DNA of 64,000 nt from Serratia liquefaciens ATCC 27592 (GCF_000422085.1 NC_021741.1:2604001-2668000), one strand, 5' to 3'. Shown: positions 1-10,447, numbered from the stretch's first letter. A program made the numbers and translations. The notes: generated by a model not told the origin, from the letters alone.

Positions 1-1158
1 GGGCTGGCCAGTGGCATCTTTTTTATCGGTTATCTGTTTTTGCAGGTTCCCGGCGGACGCATCGCGGTCAACGGCAGCGGCAAGCGCTTTATTGCCTGGT
101 CCCTGTGTGCCTGGGCGGTGGTGTCAGTTGCGACCGGCTTTGTCACTAACCACTATCAACTGCTGGTATTACGCTTCGTATTGGGCATCTCTGAAGGCGG
201 TATGTTACCGGTAGTGTTAACCATGATCAGCAACTGGTTCCCGGAAAAAGAACTGGGCCGCGCCAACGCCTTTGTCATGATGTTCGCCCCATTGGGTGGC
301 ATGCTCACCGCCCCGATCTCTGGCGCCATCATTAACGCATTCGACTGGCGTTGGTTGTTTATCATCGAAGGCCTGTTGTCGCTGGTGGTATTGGCCGTGT
401 GGTGGCTGCTGATCAGCGACCGCCCACAGGAAGCGCGCTGGCTGCCGGCCCGTGAGCGCGACTATCTGATAACCGAACTAACGCGCGAACGGCAAGAACG
501 CAGCAAACTGCAACCGGTCAGCAAAGCACCACTGAGAGATGTCTTCCGTAACAAGGGCTTGATGAAGCTGGTGCTGCTGAACTTTTTCTATCAAACCGGC
601 GACTACGGCTACACCCTGTGGCTGCCCACCATTTTAAAAAACCTGACCGGCGGTAACATGGCCTCGGTCGGCTTCCTGGCAATCTTGCCATTCGTCGCGA
701 CGCTGTTGGGGATCTACCTGATTTCAGTGCTTACCGATAAAACCGGCAAACGCCGCCTGTGGGTGATGGTTTCATTGTTCTGCTTTGCTGCGGCGCTACT
801 GGCTTCGGTGGTGCTGCGTCATAACGTGGTGGCGGCCTACATTGCGTTGGTAGTGTGCGGCTTCTTCCTCAAAGCCGCCACCAGCCCGTTCTGGTCCATG
901 CCTGGGCGTATCGCCTCCGCAGAGGTCGCCGGCGGCGCACGCGGCGTGATTAACGGCCTCGGCAACCTGGGCGGCTTCTGCGGGCCTTATCTGGTAGGGG
1001 TGATGATCTACCTCTATGGCCAGAACGTGGCGGTATGCGGTCTTGCAGTCTCACTGATCATCGCCGGCATCATCGCCTGGCGTTTGCCGAAGGAATGTGA
1101 CCTGACCGGCAGTGAACCGACGCACGACAAACTGCTGGACAACGCCAAACGGGCCTGA
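1..1158 (+). CDS. MFS transporter, anion:cation symporter type (5' end outside window)
   Basis: The reading frame is open from base 1, so the start and the first one or two membrane segments lie upstream. The visible part (about 385 residues) is rich in hydrophobic helices. It has the charged central loop and the two-bundle layout of the major facilitator superfamily. Residues such as RFVLGISEGGMLP, and the SNWFPEKELGRANA stretch after them, resemble the ACS branch (hexuronate, galactonate and similar organic-anion symporters in the inner membrane). It is followed by an RpiR regulator and bglA on the same strand, which hints at carbohydrate or sugar-acid uptake. The substrate cannot be read from the sequence. 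There is no sign of damage in the visible part. Confidence 0.85.
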   Translation, partial: GLASGIFFIGYLFLQVPGGRIAVNGSGKRFIAWSLCAWAVVSVATGFVTNHYQLLVLRFVLGISEGGMLPVVLTMISNWFPEKELGRANAFVMMFAPLGGMLTAPISGAIINAFDWRWLFIIEGLLSLVVLAVWWLLISDRPQEARWLPARERDYLITELTRERQERSKLQPVSKAPLRDVFRNKGLMKLVLLNFFYQTGDYGYTLWLPTILKNLTGGNMASVGFLAILPFVATLLGIYLISVLTDKTGKRRLWVMVSLFCFAAALLASVVLRHNVVAAYIALVVCGFFLKAATSPFWSMPGRIASAEVAGGARGVINGLGNLGGFCGPYLVGVMIYLYGQNVAVCGLAVSLIIAGIIAWRLPKECDLTGSEPTHDKLLDNAKRA

Positions 1159-1176
1159 ATAACAACGAAAACCACG

Positions 1177-1212
1177 AGCGGGCTACGGCAAAATCTGCTA
1201 TGTTAGCCCGCT
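1177..1212. other. Inverted repeat downstream of MFS gene
   Basis: AGCGGGCTA (1177-1185) and TAGCCCGCT (1204-1212) form a perfect 9-bp stem with an 18-base loop, 18 bases after the MFS stop. There is no T-run, so it is not a classical terminator. It may protect the 3' end of the mRNA or act as a weak terminator before the next gene. Confidence 0.4.
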
Positions 1213-1247
1213 GATTAAGGTCTGTTGTTACTCGCTGGATTAGGTCT

Positions 1248-1982
1248 ATGTTTACCCATAAAGCAATCGCCGAACTCAATGCGCTGGAATTGTTGGTTTA
1301 TAACTACATCACCAAAAACAAGAACCCGGTGATGTATATGACCATCCGCGAACTGGCCGAGGCCGCCGGGGTATCCACCACTACCGTACTGCGCTTTTGC
1401 AAGAAAATGGGCTGCGACGGCTACTCCGAATTTCGCATCCGCTTCAAGCTGTATCTTGAGCAGACCGAAGCACCGCCGATGGATTTCGGCACCAGCGAAA
1501 TCATCAGCTTCTTTAAAAGCATTAATAACGACGAATTTAATCAACTGTTAGATCAGGCGGTGCAGCATATTGCCGCTGCTGAGCGCATTATTTTCGTCGG
1601 CGTCAGCACCTCCGGAGCATTGGGGAAATACGGCGCGCGTTTCTTTTCCAACGTTGGAAAATTCAGCACCCATATCGACGACCCTTATTATCCCATCAAT
1701 AGCGACATGTATAAAAGCGCGGTCGCAATAATACTTTCGGTGTCTGGAGAGACCGAAGAAATTTTGCGCCTCGCCAGCCAGTTCAGCCTGCATCACTGCA
1801 AAATCATCAGCATCACCAACAACGAAACCTCCTCGCTGGCACGCATGGCGGACTTTAACCTCTCATACCACGTTCCCCCGCAGTTGATCGCCGGGCAACA
1901 CAATATCACCACCCAAATCCCGGTCATTTACATTATCGAAACCATCGGCAAGCGGCTTGGGCATATTAATTACGCAAAATAA
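1248..1982 (+). CDS. MurR/RpiR family transcriptional regulator
   Basis: A 244-residue protein with an N-terminal RpiR helix-turn-helix (about residues 1-75; the RELAEAAGVSTTTVLRFCKKMG stretch is typical) and a C-terminal SIS sugar-phosphate-binding domain (about 105-235; IIFVGVSTSGALGKY and ILSVSGETEE). Proteins of this kind sense phosphosugars and control neighbouring sugar genes. It sits between a transporter and bglA on the same strand, so a beta-glucoside 6-phosphate or a related phosphosugar is a plausible ligand; that is inference. The ATG at 1248 lies 5 bases after a weak AGG. Length and domain order are normal for the family. Confidence 0.88.
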   Translation: MFTHKAIAELNALELLVYNYITKNKNPVMYMTIRELAEAAGVSTTTVLRFCKKMGCDGYSEFRIRFKLYLEQTEAPPMDFGTSEIISFFKSINNDEFNQLLDQAVQHIAAAERIIFVGVSTSGALGKYGARFFSNVGKFSTHIDDPYYPINSDMYKSAVAIILSVSGETEEILRLASQFSLHHCKIISITNNETSSLARMADFNLSYHVPPQLIAGQHNITTQIPVIYIIETIGKRLGHINYAK

Positions 1983-2001
1983 AACAGCCTGTTTTTTTAA
2001 T

Positions 2002-2013
2002 GTGACACGTCAC
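2002..2013. promoter_or_regulatory. GTGAC-AC-GTCAC palindrome upstream of bglA
   Basis: In the 136-base gap before bglA there is a short perfect dyad, GTGACACGTCAC, and a further GTGAC about 25 bases downstream (2036-2040). It could be a binding site for the adjacent RpiR protein. The arms resemble CRP half-sites, but the spacing is too short for a normal CRP site. No experimental support; low confidence. Confidence 0.3.
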
Positions 2014-2100
2014 CTGAGTGGTGATTTGTTATATCGTGACATTCCATTTCGGCTTGCTACTATATTCTCATTCCGGCAGTTCAGTGCTTTCTGATAATAA

Positions 2101-3555
<1,455 letters not shown>

Positions 3556-3573
3556 TCAGGGTGAATTTCTTCA

Positions 3574-3595
3574 GGGCGGTTTTACCGCCCTTTTT
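3574..3595 (+). terminator. Rho-independent terminator of bglA
   Basis: GGGCGGT (3574-3580) pairs with ACCGCCC (3584-3590), with a TTT loop, and is followed directly by five T residues. It lies 19 bases after the bglA stop codon. Confidence 0.88.
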
Positions 3596-3682
3596 CATGC
3601 CCACGATATAACCTCATGCGGTATCGATAAAACATTACCGTCACCGCATGACAGCAGCGTAACCTGCACTTGCAGTTACCGG

Positions 3683-4609
3683 CTAGGGGGTCATAAACTT
3701 CTCATAGTTCTGGGGAGTAACCAGTTGGAAAGGAATAAAGTTCACGTCCTTGATAGCTTCCCCCTTTGCCGCTTGCTCCGCCATATCGACCGCGCCGTAG
3801 GCCTGCGATTTGGCATCCTGGAACACTGTGACCGTCAGCATGCCCTTTTTTATCGCCTGCAGGCCATTTGGTCCGCCATCGGTTCCACCAATCAGAATAT
3901 CTTTACCGACGCTCTTGCCATTACTTTTAATCGCCATAGCTGCGCCAATCGCCATTTCATCAGCATTAGAGGAAAGAATATCGATTTTGTCGCCTGACAA
4001 TATCCAGTTATTCATCAGATTCATGCCATCTTCACGCATCCACTTGGCCGTGTCTTCCAGAATGACGTGCATGTTGGGATTCTTGGCAATAATCTCTTTC
4101 GCCCCTTGGGTTCTAAAACGAGTGGCATCGTTACTCAATAGCCCTTTCATAATGGCGACGTTGACGCTTTTACGATCCTTGACCAGTTCAGCCAGGTATT
4201 GCATCTGTAACCTGCCGGCTTCAATCTCGTCGCTGCCGATATAACTGATGCCATTGCCCATGGTGGAGTCCGAGGGCATACGGTTAAGATAAATCAGCGG
4301 TATTTTGGCCTTTCTGGCGGCCTCGGTGATATTTTTGGTGCCCTGGGTGTCGACCGGATTAACAATAATCACGTCCACTTTCCCATTGATGAAACTCTGC
4401 ACCTGACTCAGTTGCTTATCTACCGCCCCCTGGGCATCTTCAAACTGTAATTTTAGATCCGGGTGTGTTTTTGCTCTTTCGATAATGTAGCCACGTAACC
4501 TCGAGAGAAAAACATCATCCATTTGGGCAATGCTGACGCCAACCTGCACAGCAAATACCGAAGGGCTGAGCGAGAGCAATGAAAGACAGAGTAAGATAAT
4601 TTTCTTCAT
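3683..4609 (-). CDS. Periplasmic sugar-binding protein (inositol/rhizopine-binding type)
   Basis: A 308-residue Peripla_BP_4-type binding protein (ribose/inositol class). It has a clear signal peptide (MKKIILLCLSLLSLSPSVFA, cleavage near residue 20) and the usual two-lobed pattern with IIVNPVDTQ, GSDEIEAGR and GGTDGGPNGLQAIK. A GGAAAA Shine-Dalgarno site precedes the start. It is the last gene of the minus-strand arm of the inositol-type island, 161 bases after the preceding dehydrogenase gene, so it may also have its own promoter. No ABC ATPase or permease for this class is encoded in the island, so partners must be elsewhere or the protein serves another purpose. The ligand (inositol, inosose or an inosamine) is inferred from context. 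Confidence 0.85.
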   Translation of the reverse strand: MKKIILLCLSLLSLSPSVFAVQVGVSIAQMDDVFLSRLRGYIIERAKTHPDLKLQFEDAQGAVDKQLSQVQSFINGKVDVIIVNPVDTQGTKNITEAARKAKIPLIYLNRMPSDSTMGNGISYIGSDEIEAGRLQMQYLAELVKDRKSVNVAIMKGLLSNDATRFRTQGAKEIIAKNPNMHVILEDTAKWMREDGMNLMNNWILSGDKIDILSSNADEMAIGAAMAIKSNGKSVGKDILIGGTDGGPNGLQAIKKGMLTVTVFQDAKSQAYGAVDMAEQAAKGEAIKDVNFIPFQLVTPQNYEKFMTP

Positions 4610-4770
4610 AATCGTTTTCCCATTAATGGTGAATAGCGTGTAATTTCAGTACGAAGGGTTAATTATTTACTGCTATGACATTGCGTTGGCCTGTACGGCA
4701 TAGCTAACGCAGGTGACGCCGCCCGTACGTCAGAACATCCCAAAAGGAACCTGCCATACGAACGGACTCG

Positions 4771-5886
4771 TCAGAGTGCGATCCAGTTTCGTTCCGCGGA
4801 TGAGCGTACCGCAGCGTCCACCAGACGCTGTATTTCAACCGCCTCTTTAAAATCTGGCCCTTGTGAGTCTCCCTGCTGAATTGACTGAATGAACTCAAGC
4901 ATTTCAATGGTTTTTAGATCGTTGAACCCCAGTTGGTGCCCCGGAGCCGGACAAAAAAGCCCGTAAGGCGCGTGCTCCGGCCCGGCAACCAGCGTTTTAA
5001 AGCCGTTCAGGCCGCTAGGGCCGTCATAACGGAAATACTGGATTTCGTTAAAACGTTCCTGATTGAAGCTCAGGGCCCCCTGGGTACCGGTGACTTCAAA
5101 CCCCAGCTGCATTTTATGGCCCGTGGCGACCCAGTTGGCTTCTATATGACCGCGGCAGCCACGAGCAAATATCAGGGTCAGACGCGCAATGTCGTCAACC
5201 TCTACCGGTTTCAGCACCCTCGAACCTGCGCTTTCCGGCCGAGCTTTAATCACCGTATCGAGATCGGCGAACACTTCGCTTACCGGGCCGAGCAAAAATC
5301 TGGCCATACCCAAAATATGGCTGCCCAAATCCGCCACCGCGCCGGCCCCTCCGGCCGGATCTAACCGCCACGACCAGGGGATTGCAGGATCCGCCATGAA
5401 ATCCTCCGCGTGGATCCCCCTAAAGCCGGTAATCTCGCCTAAATCGCCGTTGGCTATCATCTGGCGAGCCAACTTCAGCAACGGGTTTTTAATGTAATTG
5501 AACCCCACCTGGGTGAAGACACCGGCTTTCTCTGCCGCAAGGCGCATTCGCTCAGCGGTCTCGCTGTCCGGTGCCAAGGGCTTTTCACAGTGCACATGTT
5601 TCCCCGCCGCGATGGCGGCAAGGGCCTGTTCGGCGTGAAACCTGTTTGGTGAGGTTATCGAAATAACATCAATATCCGGATCGTCGATCAGATCTTGCCA
5701 GCGTTGGGTCCAGCGCATAAAACCAAACTGCTGCGCGGCGCTTTCAGCCGCAGCGGCGTCAATATCCGCCACGCTGATTAATACCGGCTGAATATCACCG
5801 GAAAGCGTGGCAGCGGCACGCCAGGCTCTGGCGTGCGATTTCCCCATAAAGCCGGTGCCAATAAGTCCAATACCGATTTTTTGCAT
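4771..5886 (-). CDS. Gfo/Idh/MocA family oxidoreductase (second inositol-type dehydrogenase)
   Basis: A 371-residue NAD(P)-dependent dehydrogenase. It has an N-terminal Rossmann fold (GLIGTGFMG, residues 8-16) and the family EKP motif (E101-K102-P103). A C-terminal substrate domain carries the D186/H190 pair in ADLGSH, corresponding to the catalytic Asp/His of IolG. It probably oxidises or reduces a cyclitol or sugar acid, for example scyllo-inositol or an inosamine (MocA-like). I chose the ATG at 5886 because GAGGAG lies 7 bases upstream; the ATG two codons earlier overlaps that site. Eleven bases separate it from the upstream iolG-like gene, so they are co-transcribed. It is distinct from the neighbouring IolG-like protein in length and sequence. 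Confidence 0.85.
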   Translation of the reverse strand: MQKIGIGLIGTGFMGKSHARAWRAAATLSGDIQPVLISVADIDAAAAESAAQQFGFMRWTQRWQDLIDDPDIDVISITSPNRFHAEQALAAIAAGKHVHCEKPLAPDSETAERMRLAAEKAGVFTQVGFNYIKNPLLKLARQMIANGDLGEITGFRGIHAEDFMADPAIPWSWRLDPAGGAGAVADLGSHILGMARFLLGPVSEVFADLDTVIKARPESAGSRVLKPVEVDDIARLTLIFARGCRGHIEANWVATGHKMQLGFEVTGTQGALSFNQERFNEIQYFRYDGPSGLNGFKTLVAGPEHAPYGLFCPAPGHQLGFNDLKTIEMLEFIQSIQQGDSQGPDFKEAVEIQRLVDAAVRSSAERNWIAL

Positions 5887-5897
5887 CGCCATTCTCC

Positions 5898-6893
5898 TCA
5901 ATCCAGCGCCACAGCCGCATGAGTGTCTGCGGAAAGCTGAGCGGCATCCGCCAACCTCAGGGCCATGCAACCGTCATGCACCGTGATCGGCATAGGTGTG
6001 CCCTGCTTAATTGCCGAGATAAAAGCGTCTATTTCCAGCCGGTAGGCATCGCTATAGCGCTCCATGAAGAAGTTAAGCAATGGCCCACGCGCTTCGGTTT
6101 CTTGCTTGCTATAACGTCTAACCGGAGTCGCCCGCAGGTTGTCATTCAACAACATCCCCCCGGAACCGAAGACCTCCATACGTTGGTCATAGCCATAGAT
6201 TGCCTGGCGACTGCAGTTGATCTGACACTGTTTGCCTGAGGCGGTGCGCAATTGCACCATTACAGTGTCATAATCGCCCAACGCCTCCAGTTCAGGGGCG
6301 AACAGACGGCTGCCGGTTGCAAACACCTCCACCGGCTCTTCGCCCAGGATCCAGCGGGCAAGGTCAAAATCGTGGATCACCATGTCGCGGAAAATTCCTC
6401 CCGAGTTTTTCAAATAGCCCATGGGCGCCAATCCAGGATCTCGACTGGTAATGATCACCTGATGAAGGTCGCCAATATCGCCACTGCGGATACGTTGGTT
6501 AATCTCACTAAACCCCAGATCAAACCGGCGATTGAAGCCCAGCATGACCTGACTGGCATGCTCGCCCAGTGCCCTTTGCGCCGCATACGCCTTGTTGATA
6601 TCCAAATCCACCGGCTTTTCGCACAGTACCGCCTTGCCGGCTTTAGCCGCGGCCAGCATCAGATCAATATGGGTATGCGTGGGTGTGCCTATGATGACGG
6701 CATCAATATCAGGGTTTTGAATGGCTTCAAGCGGGTCAGCTAACGCAACGCCCCCCCAGGCCGCGGTCAACGCTTTGGCATTTTCGATAACAGGGTCTGC
6801 AACAGCGGTAAGAAAAGCATCGTTATGACGAGCCACATTCGCCGCATGTACCTGACCGATACGCCCGGCACCGAGAATCGCAATTCTGATCAT
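5898..6893 (-). CDS. iolG: Inositol 2-dehydrogenase-like protein (IolG type)
   Basis: A 331-residue Gfo/Idh protein close to IolG, which oxidises myo-inositol to 2-keto-myo-inositol (scyllo-inosose) with NAD+. Visible landmarks are the Rossmann motif GAGRIG (8-13) and K93 in CEKP. D170 and H174 lie in GIFRDMVIHDFD; this is the Lys/Asp/His triad known from Bacillus IolG. The ATG at 6893 is preceded by GGAG at good spacing; the ATG at 6905 has no Shine-Dalgarno site. It lies in a tight operon with the hydroxyacid dehydrogenase upstream and a second Gfo/Idh gene downstream. Substrate specificity within the inositol family (myo, chiro, scyllo) is not readable from sequence alone. Confidence 0.85.
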   Translation of the reverse strand: MIRIAILGAGRIGQVHAANVARHNDAFLTAVADPVIENAKALTAAWGGVALADPLEAIQNPDIDAVIIGTPTHTHIDLMLAAAKAGKAVLCEKPVDLDINKAYAAQRALGEHASQVMLGFNRRFDLGFSEINQRIRSGDIGDLHQVIITSRDPGLAPMGYLKNSGGIFRDMVIHDFDLARWILGEEPVEVFATGSRLFAPELEALGDYDTVMVQLRTASGKQCQINCSRQAIYGYDQRMEVFGSGGMLLNDNLRATPVRRYSKQETEARGPLLNFFMERYSDAYRLEIDAFISAIKQGTPMPITVHDGCMALRLADAAQLSADTHAAVALD

Positions 6894-6915
6894 GACAGTC
6901 TCCATAAGAAGTCAG

Positions 6916-7896
6916 TTATTTATGGCCATGAAGCTTCAGGGCCTGCTGATTAACCACCAGTCCGCTCTCGAGCTGACCATTGAAAAAATCGAGGATATTG
7001 GAAGCGGCCGACACTGACATTCGCATCGCCGCCTCTGCAGTGAGCCCGGCAGAGTGTGGCGTGAGGATCAGCCGTTCAGTTTGCGCTAACAGTGTCGAGC
7101 CCAGGTTTGCCGGCTCCTGTTTCAGCACGTCTAAACCGGCGCCGCCGAGATGTCCGCTTTGCAAGGCTTCCGCGAGCGCCTCTTCATCGACAATTCCCCC
7201 TCGTGCGGTGTTGATCAACAGTGCGCCCGGTTTCATCGTCGCCAACTGCTGTCGGCCAATCAGCGGTTTCTCGTCACTGAGTGGAAGGTGAACAGTGACC
7301 GCATCGGCGGTCTTCAGCCCTGTGCTGATGTCACCCATTCTTTCAACGCCGAGCTGGGTAAACACCTCGTCTGGAAGATAGGGATCGTAGGCCGTAACGC
7401 GCATGCGGAAACTTTTAGCCAACCGGGCCACCTCCCTGCCAATACGGCCGAAACCCAGGATGAAAAGCGTCCTTCCGGCCATTTCCATCGCGGAAAACCC
7501 GTTGCGTCTGTTCCATTCACCTTCACGAATACTGCGGTCGAAGTAACAGAGACGTTTAGCCAAAGCCAACAGCAAGGAGAAGGTATGTTCAGCTACCGAC
7601 AGTGAATTGACATCGCCGATAATGGTCAGTGGGATCTGTCGTTCGGTCAAAGCCGCCACGTCCACCGAGTCATAACCCACGCCATGGCGCGAGACGATCC
7701 TGAGTCGCCGAGCCGTCTGGATTTCTTTCGCGCTCAAGGGTTGGGTGCGAATCAACAATGCATCGGCCTCGGCAAGATAAGGCGCGTAACTTTCCACGCT
7801 CACTTCCGCCACCAGCTGTACCGTAAAGCCAGGTGCGTTGCGTAAGATGGCCAAACCGGCATCGTGGATTTTTCCGGCCACCAGTACATGCGGCAT
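6916..7896 (-). CDS. D-isomer-specific 2-hydroxyacid dehydrogenase
   Basis: A 326-residue NAD-dependent 2-hydroxyacid dehydrogenase of the SerA/GhrB superfamily. It has the central Rossmann motif LGFGRIGREVA (about 147-157) and the catalytic triad R232 (NTARGG), E261 (KQEPA) and H281 (TPHSAG). It lacks the ACT domain of true phosphoglycerate dehydrogenase, so a catabolic reductase or dehydrogenase (glyoxylate, hydroxypyruvate or a longer 2-keto acid) is more likely. I place the start at 7896: GGGGAGG lies 8 bases upstream and the start follows the aldolase stop codon with one base between. The longer frame starting at 7944 would overlap the aldolase by 47 bases. It may process a product of the aldolase encoded next to it. 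Confidence 0.85.
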   Translation of the reverse strand: MPHVLVAGKIHDAGLAILRNAPGFTVQLVAEVSVESYAPYLAEADALLIRTQPLSAKEIQTARRLRIVSRHGVGYDSVDVAALTERQIPLTIIGDVNSLSVAEHTFSLLLALAKRLCYFDRSIREGEWNRRNGFSAMEMAGRTLFILGFGRIGREVARLAKSFRMRVTAYDPYLPDEVFTQLGVERMGDISTGLKTADAVTVHLPLSDEKPLIGRQQLATMKPGALLINTARGGIVDEEALAEALQSGHLGGAGLDVLKQEPANLGSTLLAQTERLILTPHSAGLTAEAAMRMSVSAASNILDFFNGQLESGLVVNQQALKLHGHK

Positions 7897-7897
7897 T

Positions 7898-8713
7898 TCA
7901 GTATCCTCCCCGAACGGCGTGCTCTGCGTCTTTGACTTCGCCATTCAACTGACGAAACTGCGCCACGCTGGCTGAAGCCGCGGACCGCAGCAGTTGTACG
8001 TCGTTGGATACCGTCACCAGGTCAAAGCCCCATTCAGCGGCTTGCGCGGCATAGGCGGCAGTGCCGTTATGCAACCCTGCCTTCTTGCCTGCACGATGCG
8101 CCGTGGCCAGGATATGCTTTATGGCTTCGATGATTTCGGGCTCGTCTCGATCAAACCCGGTACGGTATTTTCGACCGGTCAAGCCAAGCGTCAGATCCGC
8201 CGGGCCGATGTAAACGCCGTCCAGACCTGGCGTAGCCACAATGGATTCGATATTTTCAACGGCCTCGGCCGTCTCGATCATAGCCAGACAGACCACCTGC
8301 TCATCGGCAAATTGACCATAGTCCGCTCCGGCAGAAATCACCGCACGGGTGGGGCCGAAACTCCGGCTGCCAGTGGGGGGATAACGCACGCAGGAAACCA
8401 GGGTACGGGCCTGTTTGGCAGTGTTTACCATCGGGCAAATAATGCCCCAGGCCCCGGCATCCAGCGCCTTCATGATCATACCCGGTTCGAGCCAGGGCAC
8501 CCTGACCAGCGGGGCTATACCGCTGGCGCGCATCGCCTGCAGCATATGGGTTGCCTGCTCGTAACCGACAAACCCATGCTGGAGGTCTATCGTGAGCGCA
8601 TCGTACCCCTGCTCAGCCATAATCTCGGCGGTAAAGGAACTGGCAACGCTCAGCCAGCCGTTCAACACCGTTTGCCCCTCATCCCAACGCTTTTTGACGT
8701 TATTGCGTTTCAT
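7898..8713 (-). CDS. HpcH/HpaI family class II aldolase
   Basis: A 271-residue protein of the HpcH/HpaI aldolase family, which performs retro-aldol cleavage of 4-hydroxy-2-oxo acids to pyruvate plus an aldehyde with a divalent metal. H46 in IDLQHG, R71 in VRVPW, E147 in AMIETAEAVEN and D173 in YIGPADL match the catalytic base, the pyruvate-binding Arg and the two metal ligands of HpaI and GarL. A textbook AAGGAG lies 7 bases before the ATG. Position between an aldehyde dehydrogenase and a hydroxyacid dehydrogenase fits a cleavage step whose aldehyde or keto-acid products are handled by these neighbours. In a standard inositol pathway this place is taken by the phosphate-dependent IolJ, which is absent here. 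Confidence 0.88.
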   Translation of the reverse strand: MKRNNVKKRWDEGQTVLNGWLSVASSFTAEIMAEQGYDALTIDLQHGFVGYEQATHMLQAMRASGIAPLVRVPWLEPGMIMKALDAGAWGIICPMVNTAKQARTLVSCVRYPPTGSRSFGPTRAVISAGADYGQFADEQVVCLAMIETAEAVENIESIVATPGLDGVYIGPADLTLGLTGRKYRTGFDRDEPEIIEAIKHILATAHRAGKKAGLHNGTAAYAAQAAEWGFDLVTVSNDVQLLRSAASASVAQFRQLNGEVKDAEHAVRGGY

Positions 8714-8722
8714 TGCGGCTCC

Positions 8723-10156
8723 TTAAACCACGATCTGTGCAAGTTTGGTGTTCATGTAGTCGTGGATACCTTCTGAACCCCCTTCACGTCCCATACCGCT
8801 GGCCTTGATCCCCCCGAACGGCACTTCAGCCGCTGCCAGCGCATAGCTGTTGATCCCCACCATGCCGGACTCGAAGCGAGAAACGGCTTCGCGGATCCGA
8901 GCCGGATCTCGCGTAAAGGCATAGGCCGAGAGAGCAAAATTGGAATTGTTAACCCTGTCCCATAAGGCTTCGCTGTCGCTAAAAGAAGTGATTGCCGCAA
9001 TGGGGCCGAAATTCTCCTCAGCCATTGCGAGCGCATCGTCGGGTAAATCGGCAATCACCGTGGGCGCATAAAAATAGCCCCCGCCAAGTTCAAGACGATG
9101 CCCGCCAGTCACCACCCTTCCGCCTTTGGCGCGCGCGTCGGTAACGATGTCTTCGATCGCGTGAAGCCGTTTCATGTTGATAAGCGGCCCCATGGTGGTG
9201 CCCTCATCGAGCCCATAACCCACATTCAGCTGGCTGGCTCGCCGAGCGAAGCCTTCCACAAAGGCCTGATAGCAGTGTTCATGGACATAAAAACGATCGC
9301 CGGTTACACACACCTGACCACTGTTGGCAAATTTCGTGGCAACTGAGAGATCTAGCGCTTTATCGATATCGGCGTCGTTAAAAATGACTACTGGCGCATT
9401 GCCGCCCAACTCCATGCTGAGCCGCTTGATGGTTGATGCAGAATCGCGGATCATCTGCCGACCGATTTGCGTGGAGCCAGTCAGGGAAACCTTCCTGACC
9501 GTTGGCGATGACATTAAAGGCCCATAGGTGGTTGCAGTCGGCCCCACCACCAGGTTGGCGACGCCGGCCGGCAGCCCAGCCTGACGCAAACATTCGAAGA
9601 TCAGCATCGCGGAACCCGGTACTTCACTCGAAGGACGTAATACCACCGTACAGCCTGCGGCAAGTGCGGGGGCCAGTTTGCGGGCCACCAATACCACCGG
9701 GAAATTCCAGGCGGTGAACGCCGCCACCACGCCGATCGGCTCATGCAGGACTTCGCAGCGGCCTGCGGGAACGCGACTTTCGACAATTCGCCCATAGATG
9801 CGCCGCGCCTCTTCCGCATGCCAAATAAACTGATCGACAGACAGCTCCCATTCACGTTTTGCCTGCGCCAAGGGTTTGCCACTTTCTTTCGAAACCATCA
9901 CTGCAGCTTCTTGCGTTATCGCCACCATGGCACGCGCTACCGCCTGAAGCAGATCCGCTCGTTGCCAGGCCGGTGTGTTTTTCCAGCCGGGAAATGCTCG
10001 ATCGGCACAGTCCAACGCAACCAGCGTATCCACCGCAGACGCCGCCTTAATCTGACCCAACTCGCAGCCCTTGCCCGGGTCGATCACCGTTATCCTTTCG
10101 GTGCCACGGCCGGTACACCACTCACCGTTGATAAACTGTCCAAAATTGTCATACAT
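8723..10156 (-). CDS. NAD(P)-dependent aldehyde dehydrogenase
   Basis: A 477-residue aldehyde dehydrogenase superfamily member. The general base is E249 in MELGGN, the nucleophile C283 in NSGQVC, and FTAWNFP (147-153) is the cofactor/substrate motif. The usual cofactor-contacting Lys in the VVxKPS segment is replaced by Arg (VVLRPSSEVP, R174), which is uncommon. It resembles succinate-semialdehyde-type enzymes rather than the CoA-acylating methylmalonate-semialdehyde dehydrogenase IolA. It is the first gene of the minus-strand arm; AGGGA precedes the start and a shared operator site lies about 75 bases upstream. A substrate from inosose ring-opening is likely by context but unproven. Confidence 0.87.
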   Translation of the reverse strand: MYDNFGQFINGEWCTGRGTERITVIDPGKGCELGQIKAASAVDTLVALDCADRAFPGWKNTPAWQRADLLQAVARAMVAITQEAAVMVSKESGKPLAQAKREWELSVDQFIWHAEEARRIYGRIVESRVPAGRCEVLHEPIGVVAAFTAWNFPVVLVARKLAPALAAGCTVVLRPSSEVPGSAMLIFECLRQAGLPAGVANLVVGPTATTYGPLMSSPTVRKVSLTGSTQIGRQMIRDSASTIKRLSMELGGNAPVVIFNDADIDKALDLSVATKFANSGQVCVTGDRFYVHEHCYQAFVEGFARRASQLNVGYGLDEGTTMGPLINMKRLHAIEDIVTDARAKGGRVVTGGHRLELGGGYFYAPTVIADLPDDALAMAEENFGPIAAITSFSDSEALWDRVNNSNFALSAYAFTRDPARIREAVSRFESGMVGINSYALAAAEVPFGGIKASGMGREGGSEGIHDYMNTKLAQIVV

Positions 10157-10230
10157 GATGGGTTGTCCCTCAGCATTTTGCTTCGGCAGAGTGCCGCTAA
10201 AGCATCAATATTTGCAATACTAGACACACA

Positions 10231-10246
10231 GCAATAAAAGTTGCAA
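10231..10246. promoter_or_regulatory. Operator copy 1 of the inositol-type island
   Basis: GCAATAAAAGTTGCAA; its reverse complement TTGCAACTTTTATTGC differs at one base from the sites at 10448 and 11509. It lies 75 bases before the aldehyde dehydrogenase start in the 355-base divergent gap (10157-10511), which is AT-rich and holds no gene. It is probably bound by the RpiR regulator encoded next to it. Confidence 0.65.
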
Positions 10247-10447
10247 CAACACCACCTTGGGCAAAAAATCATAATTAAAATCGATTTAAACTCAAATATA
10301 TCAAGACATTAAAAATTATTTTGGTTTGAAAATTTCAATGCGCACCCGTAATTGAAATAAATATTTTAGAGATGAATCACAAATCTCACGAAGAATTTTT
10401 CCCAGCCCAAGGCAAATGAGATAGAAATAATTGCATGTGAGTTTTAC

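Noticed and set aside
2002..2013. CRP site upstream of bglA
   Set aside because: The TGTGA and TCAC arms are only four bases apart; a real CRP site needs six.
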